Notes: generated by a model from the letters alone, not told the origin. DNA of 64,000 bases from an uncultured Desulfatitalea sp. (GCA_937868765.1 CALMNL010000009.1:62001-126000), one strand, 5' to 3'. Positions 38,739 to 48,936 are shown, counted from the first letter of the stretch. Numbers and translations: made by a program.

Positions 38739-41192
38739 GTGACCGAAGCAATCCCCCCCGCCACCGCCGTTCAGGCAGTGGAGCAAGAGTTGCGGCGCAG
38801 GCTGCGCCTGGAGAAGATGCTGACGGACATATCCACCCGGGCCATCGCGCCTCAGAATCCTTCCCAATTTCTATCGGATTGCCTTCAGACCGTGGGCCGC
38901 GCCATGGATGTCAGCCGCAGTTACATTTTCGAATACCATCCGGCCGCCGATACCATGGACAACACCTTCGAATGGTGTGCCGAGGGGGTACCGCCCCAGA
39001 AGGAAGCGCTGCAGGGGGTTCCTTGCGGGCAGATGCAGTGGTGGATGGAGCGGATGCGGCGCGACGAAGTCATCGATTTCAGCGATATCGAGGCGATCCC
39101 CGCCGAGCCGGAGCGGACGCTGTTGCGGCCCCAGGGCATCCGGTCGATCCTGGCAGTCCCCCTTTTCGTGGACAAAGTCTTTTTCGGATTCATGGGCTTC
39201 GACGAGTGCCACCACCACCGGCAGTGGCAGGAAGAAGACATCGGCCTGCTCAAGACCGTGGCCCAGATTCTCAGCGGCTGGATCAGCCGCACCCGCGCCA
39301 GCGAAGCCCTGTTGTCCGAGCGCCGCCAGCTCATTTCGATTTTCGAGAGCATCGATCAGGTCATCTACGTCGCCGACCCGTACACTTACGAAATCCTGTT
39401 CGTCAACGCCGTGGCCCGGCGCATGGCCCGCCGCGATGTGGTCGGCGGCCTTTGCTACCGGGAGTTCCAGGGCAAGTCGGCGCCTTGCGAATTTTGCACC
39501 AACCCCATCATCCTCAAGCAGAAGTACCTGCCGTACAAATGGGAGTACTACAATCCCTTTCTCAAGAAGAATTTCATCGTCACCGACCAGATCATCATGT
39601 GGCCGGACGGCCGCGACGTGCGTTTCGAGCTGGCCATGGACATCACCGATCGCAAAAAAGCCGAGCAGGCCCTGGCCGAGAGCGAAGAGAAATACCGCCA
39701 GCTCTTCGATATGGAATCCGACGCCATTTTCATGATCGACAATGAAACCGGCCGCCTGCTGGAGGTCAACGCTGCCTGCGAGTCGATGTACGGTTTCAGC
39801 CGCGAAGCGCTGCTGGAGATGAAGAACACCGATTTGTCCGCCGAGCCGGAGGCCACCTCCCAGGCGACCAGGGCCGGGCTGACCAGCGTGCCGGTGCGCT
39901 ATCACAAAAACAAGTGTGGCAAAGTCTTTCCCGTGGAGATCGCGGCACGCCATTTCTCCTGGAAGGGCCGCAACGTGCATGTGGCGGCCATCCGGGACAT
40001 CTCCGCCCGCATCACGGCGGATGCCGAAAAGACCCGCCTTGAAACCCAATTGCGCCAGGCCCAGAAAATGGAGTCCATCGGGACCCTGGCCGGCGGCATC
40101 GCCCACGACTTCAACAACATCCTGTCGGCTATCATCGGCTATACCGAAATCGCGCGCATGGCCACCGACTTCAACAGCAAGGTGCACAAGAATCTGGGGG
40201 ACGTCTTGAAAGCCTCCCAGCGCGCCAAAAATCTGGTGGGCCAGATTCTGGCCTTCAGCCGCCAGACCCGGTCCGAGTTCGGCCCGGTCCAGGTACGCCT
40301 CATCGCCCTGGAAGTGATCAAGATGCTGCGGGCCACGCTGCCGGCTTCCATCGAAGTGATTTCGGAACTGATGACCCAGGCCATGGTACTGGCCGATGCC
40401 AACCAGCTGCATCAAGTCTTGATGAATCTGTGCACCAACGCCTTTCACGCCATGCGCGAAGAGGGCGGCCGGTTGCGCCTGGACCTGTGCGAAGTGCGCC
40501 TGGACGAAGCGACGGCCGCTGGGATGGACAACCTTAAACCCGGCGATTACCTCAAGCTGATGGTCTCCGATACCGGCATCGGCATGGACCGGGAGACCCT
40601 GGCGCGCATCTTCGATCCTTACTTCACCACCAAGGCCAAGGGAGAAGGTACCGGCCTCGGGCTCTCCATGACCTACGGCATCATCAAGGCTCACCAGGGG
40701 GCCATCGTCGCCGACAGCCGGCCGGGCGAGGGCTCGATCTTCACCATTTACCTGCCCAAATTCGTGAGCCAGGCCAAGGTCCGCAGCGCCGAAGCCAATC
40801 CCCAGATGCCCCAGGGCAGTGAACGCATCCTGTGCGTGGACGACCAGCCCGAGCTGGTAAGCATTCTCAAGGCCATGCTCAAGACGCTGGGGTACCGGGT
40901 CACTACCCGCAGCAGCAGCCTGGAGGCACTGGAGCTCTTCGCCCAGGAGCCGGAAAAATTCGATCTGGTGGTCACCGACCTGAACATGCCGCACATGCAG
41001 GGGGACCGGCTGGCCCAGGAGCTCATCAAGATTCGACCGGGCGTGCCCATCGTGCTGTGCACCGGCTACAGCGACCAGGTCAAAGGCAAAGATCTATCGA
41101 CCGCAGGCATCCGCGCCGTGGCCCACAAGCCGATCCTCATGGCCGATCTGGCCAAGCTGGTGCGCGGGGTTCTGGACCATGCGGACAATTAG
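38739..41192 (+). CDS. GAF-PAS hybrid sensor histidine kinase
   Basis: 817 residues, cytoplasmic: GAF about 20-185, PAS about 205-320 (with a CxxC-type pair in APCEFCTNP), PAS about 330-440. HisKA has His456 in GGIAHDFNN, then HATPase (DTGIGMD, GTGLGLSMTYGII) and a receiver with Asp747 in VVTDLNMPH. GAGAGGAG lies 8 bases before the GTG at 38739; an in-frame GTG at 38691 would add 16 residues. It overlaps the next gene by 14 bases. Ligand unknown; the cysteine pair in the first PAS could be redox- or metal-related. Confidence 0.9.
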   Translation: MTEAIPPATAVQAVEQELRRRLRLEKMLTDISTRAIAPQNPSQFLSDCLQTVGRAMDVSRSYIFEYHPAADTMDNTFEWCAEGVPPQKEALQGVPCGQMQWWMERMRRDEVIDFSDIEAIPAEPERTLLRPQGIRSILAVPLFVDKVFFGFMGFDECHHHRQWQEEDIGLLKTVAQILSGWISRTRASEALLSERRQLISIFESIDQVIYVADPYTYEILFVNAVARRMARRDVVGGLCYREFQGKSAPCEFCTNPIILKQKYLPYKWEYYNPFLKKNFIVTDQIIMWPDGRDVRFELAMDITDRKKAEQALAESEEKYRQLFDMESDAIFMIDNETGRLLEVNAACESMYGFSREALLEMKNTDLSAEPEATSQATRAGLTSVPVRYHKNKCGKVFPVEIAARHFSWKGRNVHVAAIRDISARITADAEKTRLETQLRQAQKMESIGTLAGGIAHDFNNILSAIIGYTEIARMATDFNSKVHKNLGDVLKASQRAKNLVGQILAFSRQTRSEFGPVQVRLIALEVIKMLRATLPASIEVISELMTQAMVLADANQLHQVLMNLCTNAFHAMREEGGRLRLDLCEVRLDEATAAGMDNLKPGDYLKLMVSDTGIGMDRETLARIFDPYFTTKAKGEGTGLGLSMTYGIIKAHQGAIVADSRPGEGSIFTIYLPKFVSQAKVRSAEANPQMPQGSERILCVDDQPELVSILKAMLKTLGYRVTTRSSSLEALELFAQEPEKFDLVVTDLNMPHMQGDRLAQELIKIRPGVPIVLCTGYSDQVKGKDLSTAGIRAVAHKPILMADLAKLVRGVLDHADN

Positions 41193-43386
41193 GACACCCT
41201 CCACCGGTGCCCTGGTCATCGTCTTGTGCTCCCTTTGTTTTTTGCTCCTGTTCGCCCTCAACAGCTTCACCCCCTTGTGGGGCGACGACTGGTGGCGGGC
41301 GGTTCCGGCCCACGATTTTACGGACATTTTCCGTCGTATCGGCGAAGAGTACCAGACCTGGGGCGGTCGGCTCTGGGTGTTGCTGCTCACCTTTCTTTTC
41401 CTGCTGAAATACCCGGCAAGCCAGGTGCTCTTCAATCTGGTCAACAGCGCGGCGTTCTGCCTGCTGCTGGCGGGGATCTTTCGGGGGGCCGTGGGCCGCT
41501 GCCCCGGGCGCGAGCGCACCGACCCGATCCTGTTGTCGTTCGCTTTTTTTTCGGTCTGGTTCTTCACCCAGGCCATGGGCGAGACCGTTCTGTGGAAGAC
41601 CGGCGCCATCGGCTACCTGTGGGTGCTCACGGCGGCTGTCCATGTGCTCACGCCTTTCATTGACCTGCTGGCCGACGAGGCGCCGGCGGCCGATTCGCGC
41701 TGGCGGCTGTGGGGTCTGCCGGTATTTGCGGCTGTTTGGGCCACGGGTCTCGAGACCGTTTCGCTCTCCTTGACGCTTTTCATGCTTTACGCCCTGCTGG
41801 CGGCGTGCCTTCAGAAGATTACGCCGAAGCGCTGGTACTGGCATGTGTTCAGCGGTCAACTGGTTGGCACCCTGGCACTGGTCACCTCGCCGGGCAACTG
41901 GGTGCGGGCCGTGCGATCCGACGACGGCATGGGCGTCGCGTACCGGGTCGGCGCCCTCGTCCGAACGCTATGGCAGCATGTGACGGTCGAGGTGCCGATC
42001 CTGTATGCCCTGGCCGCGGCTCTGGTTTTCCTGTTGCTCACCCGGCGGCGCGCGGCGCTGCAGCGGTTTTATTTCTGGCTCATGCTGGGCCTGATGATGG
42101 CTCTCGCCATGGCCGGGTCGTCGGGCGCCAGCTTCGGGCAGCGCACCGCTTTTCCCGCTGAAATCTGCTTCATCACGGCTCTGGTTGCCCTGGGCGGCCA
42201 ACTGCTGACACTGCCACGGATTCAAACCCTGCGTGCCCAGCTCCTGCTGCTGCCGCTGTATGGCGCCCTTGCGGGCGTGTTGGGCGCGGACATGGTGAAG
42301 ACCTTTGAACAATACCTTGCGGTCCGGCAGCAGACCGGGAGGCGCCAGGAACTCATGGCCGAGTACAAGGCGCTGGGAGTGCGGAGAATTCTGCTGCCCT
42401 CGATGCGCATTCCTTATATCGAGGGTCTGAAAGACGATATCGTCGCCGGCCGTTTTTTCCTGCGCGATTTGCATCCCGACATGCCGGGCAACGCGTGGCG
42501 CAACAGCACCTATGCGCAGTATTACGGCTTTGCCTTCGCCAACCGGCTGGGGGTGCCGCACGTGATCTGCGCCCCCGAGCTTGTGGACGGCCGGCGCTTC
42601 ACGCCGCTGGGAAGCATCGGGGGGCTCTGTGTCTACCTGCGCAGGGAATCTTATGGATGGCGAACCCGCGATGTGCTCTATTGCATCAGCGACCGGCGGC
42701 CTCTGGTCGACCTCCGGGAGCTCCGCGTGGTGCCGGTAGATTACCGTCAGCTGAACTTCGACGACCGGGAGCAGGGATACCACAAGGTCACGGCCCAGGT
42801 GGATGCCGTGGCCCTGGTGGCGGCGGACGGCACCCAGATGGCCGACCGTTTCATCGCGCGCTTCGAACTGCCCGACATGACCGTCGAGCGCATCGACATC
42901 GAGCACCCCCGGCTGCCCGGGCCGCACAAGGCCTCCCTTCGCATGGATCGCAACACCATTTCCCAGCAAGACGCCATCACCCAGAGCATGCGCTGGAAAG
43001 GGGTCGAGTTGCGCCACAGCCCCGATGCGACGTTGGACCCGCGCACCGGAAGCATCGCTTCGCCGGCCGGAAAGTCCATGCGCGGCTTTTTAAATTGGGG
43101 GCCTTATGTGACGCTGTCGGCGGGGCGCTATGCTTTCGAGGCCGAATACTCGACGGCCGCGCCGGGCTCGCGCTGGGAAATCATCGCGCAACCCCAAACC
43201 GGGCCGCGCAGCCTGATCTCCGGAATCCTGACGCCGGACAACGCCATGCCGCAGGTACTGCGCGCAGAATTCACCATCACGCCGGAGCTGGAGACGGCCC
43301 CCATCGAATTTCGCATCGCCCCGGCCGAGGGGCAACGGGTCGAACTCTTCCGGTTCTCGATTTCTGTTGAAACGACGGCTCGCTGA
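41179..43386 (+). CDS. DUF6056-like polytopic membrane protein
   Basis: 735 residues. About nine to ten hydrophobic helices occupy residues 10-400, starting with ALVIVLCSLCFLLLFAL and followed by a periplasmic LWGDDWWRAV loop with the acidic-aromatic motif seen in GT-C-like membrane proteins. Residues 400-735 form a soluble C-terminal part of beta character. The N-terminal half fits the DUF6056 family, often found with surface polysaccharide genes. Its start lies inside the end of the kinase gene (14-base overlap), so the two are translationally coupled. A glycosyl-transfer role is possible but unproven. Confidence 0.7.
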   Translation: MRTIRTPSTGALVIVLCSLCFLLLFALNSFTPLWGDDWWRAVPAHDFTDIFRRIGEEYQTWGGRLWVLLLTFLFLLKYPASQVLFNLVNSAAFCLLLAGIFRGAVGRCPGRERTDPILLSFAFFSVWFFTQAMGETVLWKTGAIGYLWVLTAAVHVLTPFIDLLADEAPAADSRWRLWGLPVFAAVWATGLETVSLSLTLFMLYALLAACLQKITPKRWYWHVFSGQLVGTLALVTSPGNWVRAVRSDDGMGVAYRVGALVRTLWQHVTVEVPILYALAAALVFLLLTRRRAALQRFYFWLMLGLMMALAMAGSSGASFGQRTAFPAEICFITALVALGGQLLTLPRIQTLRAQLLLLPLYGALAGVLGADMVKTFEQYLAVRQQTGRRQELMAEYKALGVRRILLPSMRIPYIEGLKDDIVAGRFFLRDLHPDMPGNAWRNSTYAQYYGFAFANRLGVPHVICAPELVDGRRFTPLGSIGGLCVYLRRESYGWRTRDVLYCISDRRPLVDLRELRVVPVDYRQLNFDDREQGYHKVTAQVDAVALVAADGTQMADRFIARFELPDMTVERIDIEHPRLPGPHKASLRMDRNTISQQDAITQSMRWKGVELRHSPDATLDPRTGSIASPAGKSMRGFLNWGPYVTLSAGRYAFEAEYSTAAPGSRWEIIAQPQTGPRSLISGILTPDNAMPQVLRAEFTITPELETAPIEFRIAPAEGQRVELFRFSISVETTAR

Positions 43387-43576
43387 ATCGGATCGGCATG
43401 CACACGGTGGGTCGATGCGATGCCTTCCTTTATATTATTTCTTATTGTAAAAATTGGTTACATTAACTAAGAGTGCATATTCATTCTTGTATCGAAATGC
43501 AGAGAGGGTATACATGGGGTTCCCCCGCATTCGCGTGGGAATGGAATATTAATGAAATTGAATAGGAGCGGGGAAT
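43387..43576 (+). promoter_or_regulatory. AT-rich leader of the acyl-CoA dehydrogenase gene
   Basis: This stretch is clearly AT-rich around 43428-43495 and contains TTGGTT ... TATTCA with 18 bases between, a possible weak sigma70 promoter, followed by AGGAGCGGGG before the ATG at 43577. No gene is visible. Confidence 0.35.
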
Positions 43577-45391
43577 ATGGCGCAAGAGTTGGCGGACAGA
43601 AGAGATTTGGATTTCGTCATCTGGGAACAGTTCGAGGCGGAGGATTACCTGGATCTTCCGATTTTCGACGGATTCAACAGGAAAACATGCGACATGATGA
43701 TCAACGAGGCACGCACGCTGGCCATCAAGGAGCTCCTGCCCACCATGTCCGAAGGCGACAGGGAGGGGGTCCGGTACGAAAACGGGCAGGTCAAGGTGCC
43801 GGATTGCTTCAAGCGGCCGCATCGCCTGCTGCTGGATGGCGAGTGGGGCTGCCTGTTGACCGAACCGGAGATGGGTGGCCAGGGGGCACCGCCCTTTGCG
43901 GCCACCGCGGCCATCGAATATTTCATGGGTGGCAACTGGGCGCTCTACAGTTATGCCGCCATGGGCAACAGCACCGCCGGCATGATCCAGAATTACGGCA
44001 CTCCGGAACTGAAACAGACCTACGTGAAAAAGATCGTATCCGGCAAGTGGGGCGGCACCATGCTGCTCACCGAACCTTCGGCGGGGTCGGACGTGGGGGC
44101 CCTGGAAACCAGCGCCGTCAAGAACCCGGACGGCACCTATTCCTTGACCGGCAACAAGATCTTCATCACCAACGGTGAGCACGACCTGTGCGAGAACATC
44201 GTCCACCCAGTGCTGGCGCGCATCGAAGGCCATGAGCCCGGCACCAAGGGGATTTCCATATTCGTGGTCCCCAAGTTCCTGGTCAACAAAGACGGCAGCC
44301 TGGGCGAACGCAACGACATCGTCTGTACCGGTGTGGAAGAAAAGCACGGGATTCACGGCAGCGCCACCTGCAGCATGAGCCTGGGCTCGAAGGGTAAGTG
44401 CATCGGTTATCTGCTGGGCGAAGAAAAGCAGGGCATGAAGATCATGTTCAACATGATGAACGAAGCCCGCATGGCCACCGGGTTGCAAGGCCTTTCCTAT
44501 GCTTCCGCCGCCTACCTGCTGGCGCTGAATTACGCGAGGGGACGCATCCAGGGTAAGGATGTGGAGAGCTTCTTCAATGCCGGAGCCCCGTCGGTTCCCA
44601 TCATCAAGCATCCGGACGTGCGCCGTAACCTGCTGTGGATGAAATCCCTGGTGGACGGCATGCGCAGCTTCTTCTACTACACCACCATCGTGGGGCTCAA
44701 AGCCCATGCGGCCGAAGATGAAAAAATTCGGGAAAAATTTTCAGGGCTCTTCGAACTGCTCACCCCCCTGATCAAGGAGTATCTGGCCGTCAAAGGCCAC
44801 GACGTGTGTGTCCAGGCCATGCAAGTCTACGGCGGCGCCGGCTACACCCAGGATTATCCGGTGGAGCAGTACACCCGCGACTGCAAGATCGCTTCCATCT
44901 ACGAAGGCACCAGTGGCATTCAGGCCCTGGACCTCATGGGCCGCAAACTGCCCATGAAGAAAGGCCAGGTCTTCATGGATTTCATCGGGGAAATCCAGGC
45001 CACCATCGCCAAGGCCAGGGAAATGGACGAAGTCCGGGAGCTGGCCGAACGTCTGGGAAAAACCGTGGGCTTCATGGGCGATGCGGCCATGCACCTGGGC
45101 GCCATGGCCATGGAAGGCAAGATCAAGCCGGCCCTGGCCCATTCGCTGCCTTTCCTGCACGCCATGGGTGACGTGATCATGGCCTGGATGCTGGTGTGGC
45201 GGGCGGCGGTGGCTACCCGCAGGATGGAAAAGGCCTCCAACAAAGACAAGGCCTTCTACGCCGGCCAGGTGAAAACGGCCGAATTCTACATCAAGACCGT
45301 TCTGCACGAAACCGCCGGCCGCTTCAAGTCCATCAAGGAAACCTGCGATGCCGCCATCACGATTCCCGATGAAGGCTTTGGCGGCCTGTAA
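43577..45391 (+). CDS. Acyl-CoA dehydrogenase (600-residue type)
   Basis: 604 residues. Family motifs are MLLTEPSAGSDVGALETSA (FAD/substrate contact), NKIFITNGEHD, and QVYGGAGYTQDYPVEQYTRD followed by IYEGTSGIQALDLMGRK, whose Glu is the usual catalytic base. A C-terminal extension after about residue 470 marks the larger subfamily related to AidB- and DmdC-like proteins. It takes electrons from an acyl-CoA and passes them to ETF. A strong terminator follows, so it is monocistronic, opposite an acyl-CoA synthetase that may feed it. Confidence 0.92.
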   Translation: MAQELADRRDLDFVIWEQFEAEDYLDLPIFDGFNRKTCDMMINEARTLAIKELLPTMSEGDREGVRYENGQVKVPDCFKRPHRLLLDGEWGCLLTEPEMGGQGAPPFAATAAIEYFMGGNWALYSYAAMGNSTAGMIQNYGTPELKQTYVKKIVSGKWGGTMLLTEPSAGSDVGALETSAVKNPDGTYSLTGNKIFITNGEHDLCENIVHPVLARIEGHEPGTKGISIFVVPKFLVNKDGSLGERNDIVCTGVEEKHGIHGSATCSMSLGSKGKCIGYLLGEEKQGMKIMFNMMNEARMATGLQGLSYASAAYLLALNYARGRIQGKDVESFFNAGAPSVPIIKHPDVRRNLLWMKSLVDGMRSFFYYTTIVGLKAHAAEDEKIREKFSGLFELLTPLIKEYLAVKGHDVCVQAMQVYGGAGYTQDYPVEQYTRDCKIASIYEGTSGIQALDLMGRKLPMKKGQVFMDFIGEIQATIAKAREMDEVRELAERLGKTVGFMGDAAMHLGAMAMEGKIKPALAHSLPFLHAMGDVIMAWMLVWRAAVATRRMEKASNKDKAFYAGQVKTAEFYIKTVLHETAGRFKSIKETCDAAITIPDEGFGGL

Positions 45392-45423
45392 AACAGGAAC
45401 CCCACTTTCAACGGCTTAAAAAC

Positions 45424-45462
45424 GCAGATCGCATCTTTTCAGAAAGATGCGATCTGCTTTTT
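45424..45462 (+). terminator. Strong rho-independent terminator of the acyl-CoA dehydrogenase gene
   Basis: A perfect 15-bp stem (45424-45438 with 45443-45457), a TCAG loop, and TTTTT at 45458-45462. It lies between two convergent genes and may also help stop the leftward gene. Confidence 0.93.
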
Positions 45463-45475
45463 GCAGCTATCCGCT

Positions 45476-47242
45476 TCAGCTCCGCCTGGCGCTCAGTTCA
45501 GGAAAATCCTTGTAGAAATATTCGGTCGCTTTGGGCGCTTCGTGCTTGTTCTTGCGGATGATCTCGTCCTCGCGCAGTTCGATGCGCCGGATCTTGCCGG
45601 AGATCGTCTTGGGCAGAACCTCCACGAATTCGATGATGCGCGGCATCTTGAACTTGGCCAGGATGCGCGTGCTGTGCTGGAACAGCTCGAGAGCCAGTTC
45701 CCGCGAGGGTTTGAACCCTTTGTTGAGAATGACGAAGGCCTTGACCAGCTGGTAGCGGTTGGGATCGGGGCTGCCCACCACGGCCGTTTCCAGCACTGCC
45801 GGGTGTTCGATCAGGGCGCTTTCGACTTCGAACGGGCCCACCCGGTAATCCGAGGATTTGATCACGTCGTCGGCCCGGCCCACGAACCACCAGTAGCCGT
45901 CGGCGTCGAAATAGGCCCGGTCGCCGGTGTAGTAGTAATTGCCGTTGAAGACGGCCGCCATCTTCTGCGGGTCGCCGATGTATTCGCGGAACAACCCGAT
46001 GGCGCGCCAGCGGTCCAGGCGTACGGCGATGTGGCCGGTCTGCTCCGGACGGCCGACTTCGGCACCCTCCTCGTCGATCAGCACCACATCGTACATCCCC
46101 GAGGGCCGGCCGAACGAGCCGTAGCGCATGCGGCCGTTCATCCAGGGCGGATTGCCGATCATGGCCGTGGACTCGGTCTGGCCGTAAAAATCGCGAATCT
46201 CGGTGCCCGTATGTTGTTTCCACATTTCGATGATTTCGGGGTTCAGTGGTTCGCCGGCGCTGACCGACATCTTCAAGCGGCTGAAATCGAAGCGGGCGAG
46301 GTCGAGGCGCACGAACATGCGCCAGGCCGTGGGCGGTGCGCAGAAGGTGTTCACGCCCACACGCGCGACGGCGTCCAGGTATTTTTCGCCGTCGAGCGCC
46401 TTGAAGGCGAACCCGGTGGCCGTGGCCCCCACGTTCAGGGGCGCGAAAAAGCTGCTCCAGGCCCACTTGGCCCAGCCCGGCGCGCTGAGGTTGTGGTGGA
46501 TGTCGCCCGGCTGCATGCCGATGAGAATCGCGGTGGATAGATGGCCCAGCGGATAGGAAACGGCCGTGTGGCCGACCCGCTTGGGCTGGCCCGTGGTGCC
46601 GGAGGTGAAAAAGCAGAACAGCATATCGTCGCTGCGGGTGTCGGCCGGCGCGGCCTGTCGGCCTTCGGCGGCGACAGCCGCAAACGGGGTCCAGCCCTGC
46701 CGATCGCCCAGGACCAGCTTGACCTTGGGTGCGGTGCCGGCGGCTGCCAGGGCCTGGTCGAGCACTTCCGCGGTGCCTTCGTCGGCCAGGATCACGTCTG
46801 GTGCATAGGCCTTGAAGCGATATTCGAGCTCTCGCACGGTCATGTTGGTGGCCGTGGGCACGGTGACCAGCCCCCCCTTGACGGCGGCCAGGCTGGCAAC
46901 CCACGTCTCGGGAACGATCGAAACCATCATGTAGAGGTTGTCCCGATGGTTCACACCGTGCCGGCGGAGGTAGTTGAGCAGCTGGTTACATCTGGCCGCC
47001 AGCTCGGCATAGGTCAAGCGTGCTTCGGCCCCGGTGGCGAGATCGGTCCAGATCAAGGCCGCCTGATCGCCGCGTTCGGCTACGTGCATCCCCTCGAAGA
47101 TCTCCGCCGCCCAGTTGAATTTTTCCGGTATCCGGGCGCGCCGGAGCCTGCCGAAGAAATCCTCCGCCTCGGCCTGCCTGCGCGCATTGTCCACGATGCC
47201 GTTGATTGCCATGGTTTCACGGTAAAACTGCCCCAGACTCAT
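45476..47242 (-). CDS. Acyl-CoA synthetase (medium-chain / ACSM-like)
   Basis: 588 residues of the ANL superfamily. P-loop CFFTSGTTGQPKRVGHTAVS; note the Lys-Arg where most have Lys-Gly. Further motifs are DFYGQTEST, YYYTGDRAYFDADGYWWFVGR with DDVIKSSDYRVG, and the catalytic Lys in PKTISGKIRRIEL. The SDYRVGPFEVES form is typical of the acetyl/medium-chain group. GGAAGGAG lies upstream of the ATG. It converges on the acyl-CoA dehydrogenase gene. Confidence 0.92.
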   Translation of the reverse strand: MSLGQFYRETMAINGIVDNARRQAEAEDFFGRLRRARIPEKFNWAAEIFEGMHVAERGDQAALIWTDLATGAEARLTYAELAARCNQLLNYLRRHGVNHRDNLYMMVSIVPETWVASLAAVKGGLVTVPTATNMTVRELEYRFKAYAPDVILADEGTAEVLDQALAAAGTAPKVKLVLGDRQGWTPFAAVAAEGRQAAPADTRSDDMLFCFFTSGTTGQPKRVGHTAVSYPLGHLSTAILIGMQPGDIHHNLSAPGWAKWAWSSFFAPLNVGATATGFAFKALDGEKYLDAVARVGVNTFCAPPTAWRMFVRLDLARFDFSRLKMSVSAGEPLNPEIIEMWKQHTGTEIRDFYGQTESTAMIGNPPWMNGRMRYGSFGRPSGMYDVVLIDEEGAEVGRPEQTGHIAVRLDRWRAIGLFREYIGDPQKMAAVFNGNYYYTGDRAYFDADGYWWFVGRADDVIKSSDYRVGPFEVESALIEHPAVLETAVVGSPDPNRYQLVKAFVILNKGFKPSRELALELFQHSTRILAKFKMPRIIEFVEVLPKTISGKIRRIELREDEIIRKNKHEAPKATEYFYKDFPELSARRS

Positions 47243-47295
47243 TACGATCGCTCCTTCCCTTCATTGCAATGTCCGACTATCAATGGTGCTCAGTC

Positions 47296-47346
47296 AAAAA
47301 AAGGTCGCGGCCGGGCAGCATTGGCACCCTGCCCGGCCGCGACCTT
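47296..47346 (-). terminator. Strong terminator for the leftward hydrolase gene
   Basis: An 18-bp perfect stem (47301-47318 with 47329-47346) and a 10-base loop. On the minus strand it is followed by a run of seven T (complement of 47296-47302), the right polarity to end the gene at 47422-48108. Confidence 0.9.
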
Positions 47347-47421
47347 AGTAAAACCGATATCCCCGGTGGCCGTCAATCCGCAAAATACGGGCCTTGGAAA
47401 TCCTCTTGAGATTTCAAGTTT

Positions 47422-48108
47422 TCAAAGCGACGCCAGAAATGCCGCAATGGCGCGGTTGACCTCCCCGGGCTTTTCCAGCGCCACATAGTGCGTGCCGCCG
47501 GGGATTATTTCGACCCGGCACGCCGGCATGCTTTTCCCGAGAAAATGCGAGTATTTGGGCGGGGTCATGACATCCTGGTCGCCGCACAGGGCGAGCGTGG
47601 GCACGGGGACCTCCCCCAGCCGGTCCATGATGTCGAAGCCGTCGCAGGCCCGAAAATCGTTGAGCATCGCCGCGGGACCGTTTTCCTGCATCCTCCTGGA
47701 TAAGACTTGCCGCAGTTGCGGATCCACGCCGGTTAGCCCGGGACCGAAGAAGTCGGGAAAACGCCCGGGTTCGGGGATGATCTTTTCCAGCTCTTCCAAG
47801 ATCATCGGGTGGACCCTGAGGCGTCCACCGCTGCCCACGGTGACCACCGCCTTCATTTCCTCCGGGTGTTTCCAGGCATAGCACAGGGCGATGGCCCCCC
47901 CCAGCGAATGGCCTACCAGCACCAGTTCCTTGGGCGCCACAGGCCGCAGCACGCCGCGCAGCCACTCCACGTAACCGTCCACCGTGGGGCACAGCTGCCC
48001 ATGCGGGTGGCCGGGAAGGTCGACGGCTTCCGCCTCTTCGAAATGAGCCATTTGATGGGTCCACACCTCTCTGCAGCCGCCCGATCCATGGATGAATATC
48101 AATCTCAC
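47422..48108 (-). CDS. Alpha/beta hydrolase
   Basis: 228 residues. Oxyanion strand RLIFIHGSGGCREVW, nucleophile elbow LVGHSLGGAIALCYA, acid in CGDQDVMTPPK and His in IPGGTHYVALEK. The frame is open to 48168, but GGAGG lies 7 bases before a GTG at 48108 and the protein then starts directly at the first core strand, so the GTG is preferred. Substrate unknown. It ends at a strong terminator and is monocistronic. Confidence 0.88.
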   Translation of the reverse strand: MRLIFIHGSGGCREVWTHQMAHFEEAEAVDLPGHPHGQLCPTVDGYVEWLRGVLRPVAPKELVLVGHSLGGAIALCYAWKHPEEMKAVVTVGSGGRLRVHPMILEELEKIIPEPGRFPDFFGPGLTGVDPQLRQVLSRRMQENGPAAMLNDFRACDGFDIMDRLGEVPVPTLALCGDQDVMTPPKYSHFLGKSMPACRVEIIPGGTHYVALEKPGEVNRAIAAFLASL

Positions 48109-48294
48109 GTTCAATCCTCCAATTCCGATGGTGCCCTTACCGGGGCCGTTTTTCGACAGACAACTCAACCTTTATTGCGCCATCGGCCGTTATGCAAGGG
48201 CATAATGCGTCCAAATTCGAAGGGGTCTGAAAGCAGGGATTATCGAGATTTTCCAAGCCTCGTCCATCTTCCTGTCAGGTGCGTGGGGGAGGCT

Positions 48295-48936
48295 TCAACC
48301 GTTCAGGGCCCACCCGAAAATGTGGGGTGCGAAGGGGAGCCAGGAGGATTGCAGGGTAAAGCAATCCATATCCACCCTGGCGAAGCCGGCATGCTGGATC
48401 GCCAGGTGGGTGTCGCGGTTCAGGTGGCAGCCGTCGAAAAGCCAGCGCCATAGTGTCCGCAACTGTTGCTGGATGCCCCGCAGCGGGGTGCCCGGCATCG
48501 CCGCCACATGCTCTATAAACAGGTAGCGGCCGCCGGGGGCGAGGATGCGCCGCACTTCGGACAGGACCCGGTCCGGATCGGACACGCTGCACAGCACCAG
48601 CGAACCGACCACGGCCGGGGCGCTCTGGTCCGGCAGGTCGATGTTTTCGCCTCGGATGGGATGGATCTCCAGATCGAGGCCATAACGCCGCGCCCGTTCG
48701 GTGAGCGCCGGATGCAAGGCCCGATTGGGTTCGATGGCGATTACTCTGGTGCGGGGAGCATAATAGCGCAGGTTGGCGCCGGCACCGGGGCCGATCTCCA
48801 CCACGGTTTGCGGCAATTGGCTGAAAATGGCACGCTTGCGCGCGCCATACACGCGATCCATGATCCGGTCGGCCTGGTTCAGGAGCCAGGCGTTCATACG
48901 CTGACGGATGTTTCGGTTTTTCGTTGGGCTATTCAT
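48295..48936 (-). CDS. SAM-dependent methyltransferase
   Basis: 213 residues, class I methyltransferase: motif I VVEIGPGAGANLRYY, motif II VIAIEPN, post-motif GSLVLCSVSDPDRVL and ILAPGGRYLFIEHV. It is most like the METTL7/UbiE-type group with a hydrophobic C-terminal half. GGAGG precedes the ATG. The acceptor substrate cannot be told. Confidence 0.88.
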   Translation of the reverse strand: MNSPTKNRNIRQRMNAWLLNQADRIMDRVYGARKRAIFSQLPQTVVEIGPGAGANLRYYAPRTRVIAIEPNRALHPALTERARRYGLDLEIHPIRGENIDLPDQSAPAVVGSLVLCSVSDPDRVLSEVRRILAPGGRYLFIEHVAAMPGTPLRGIQQQLRTLWRWLFDGCHLNRDTHLAIQHAGFARVDMDCFTLQSSWLPFAPHIFGWALNG

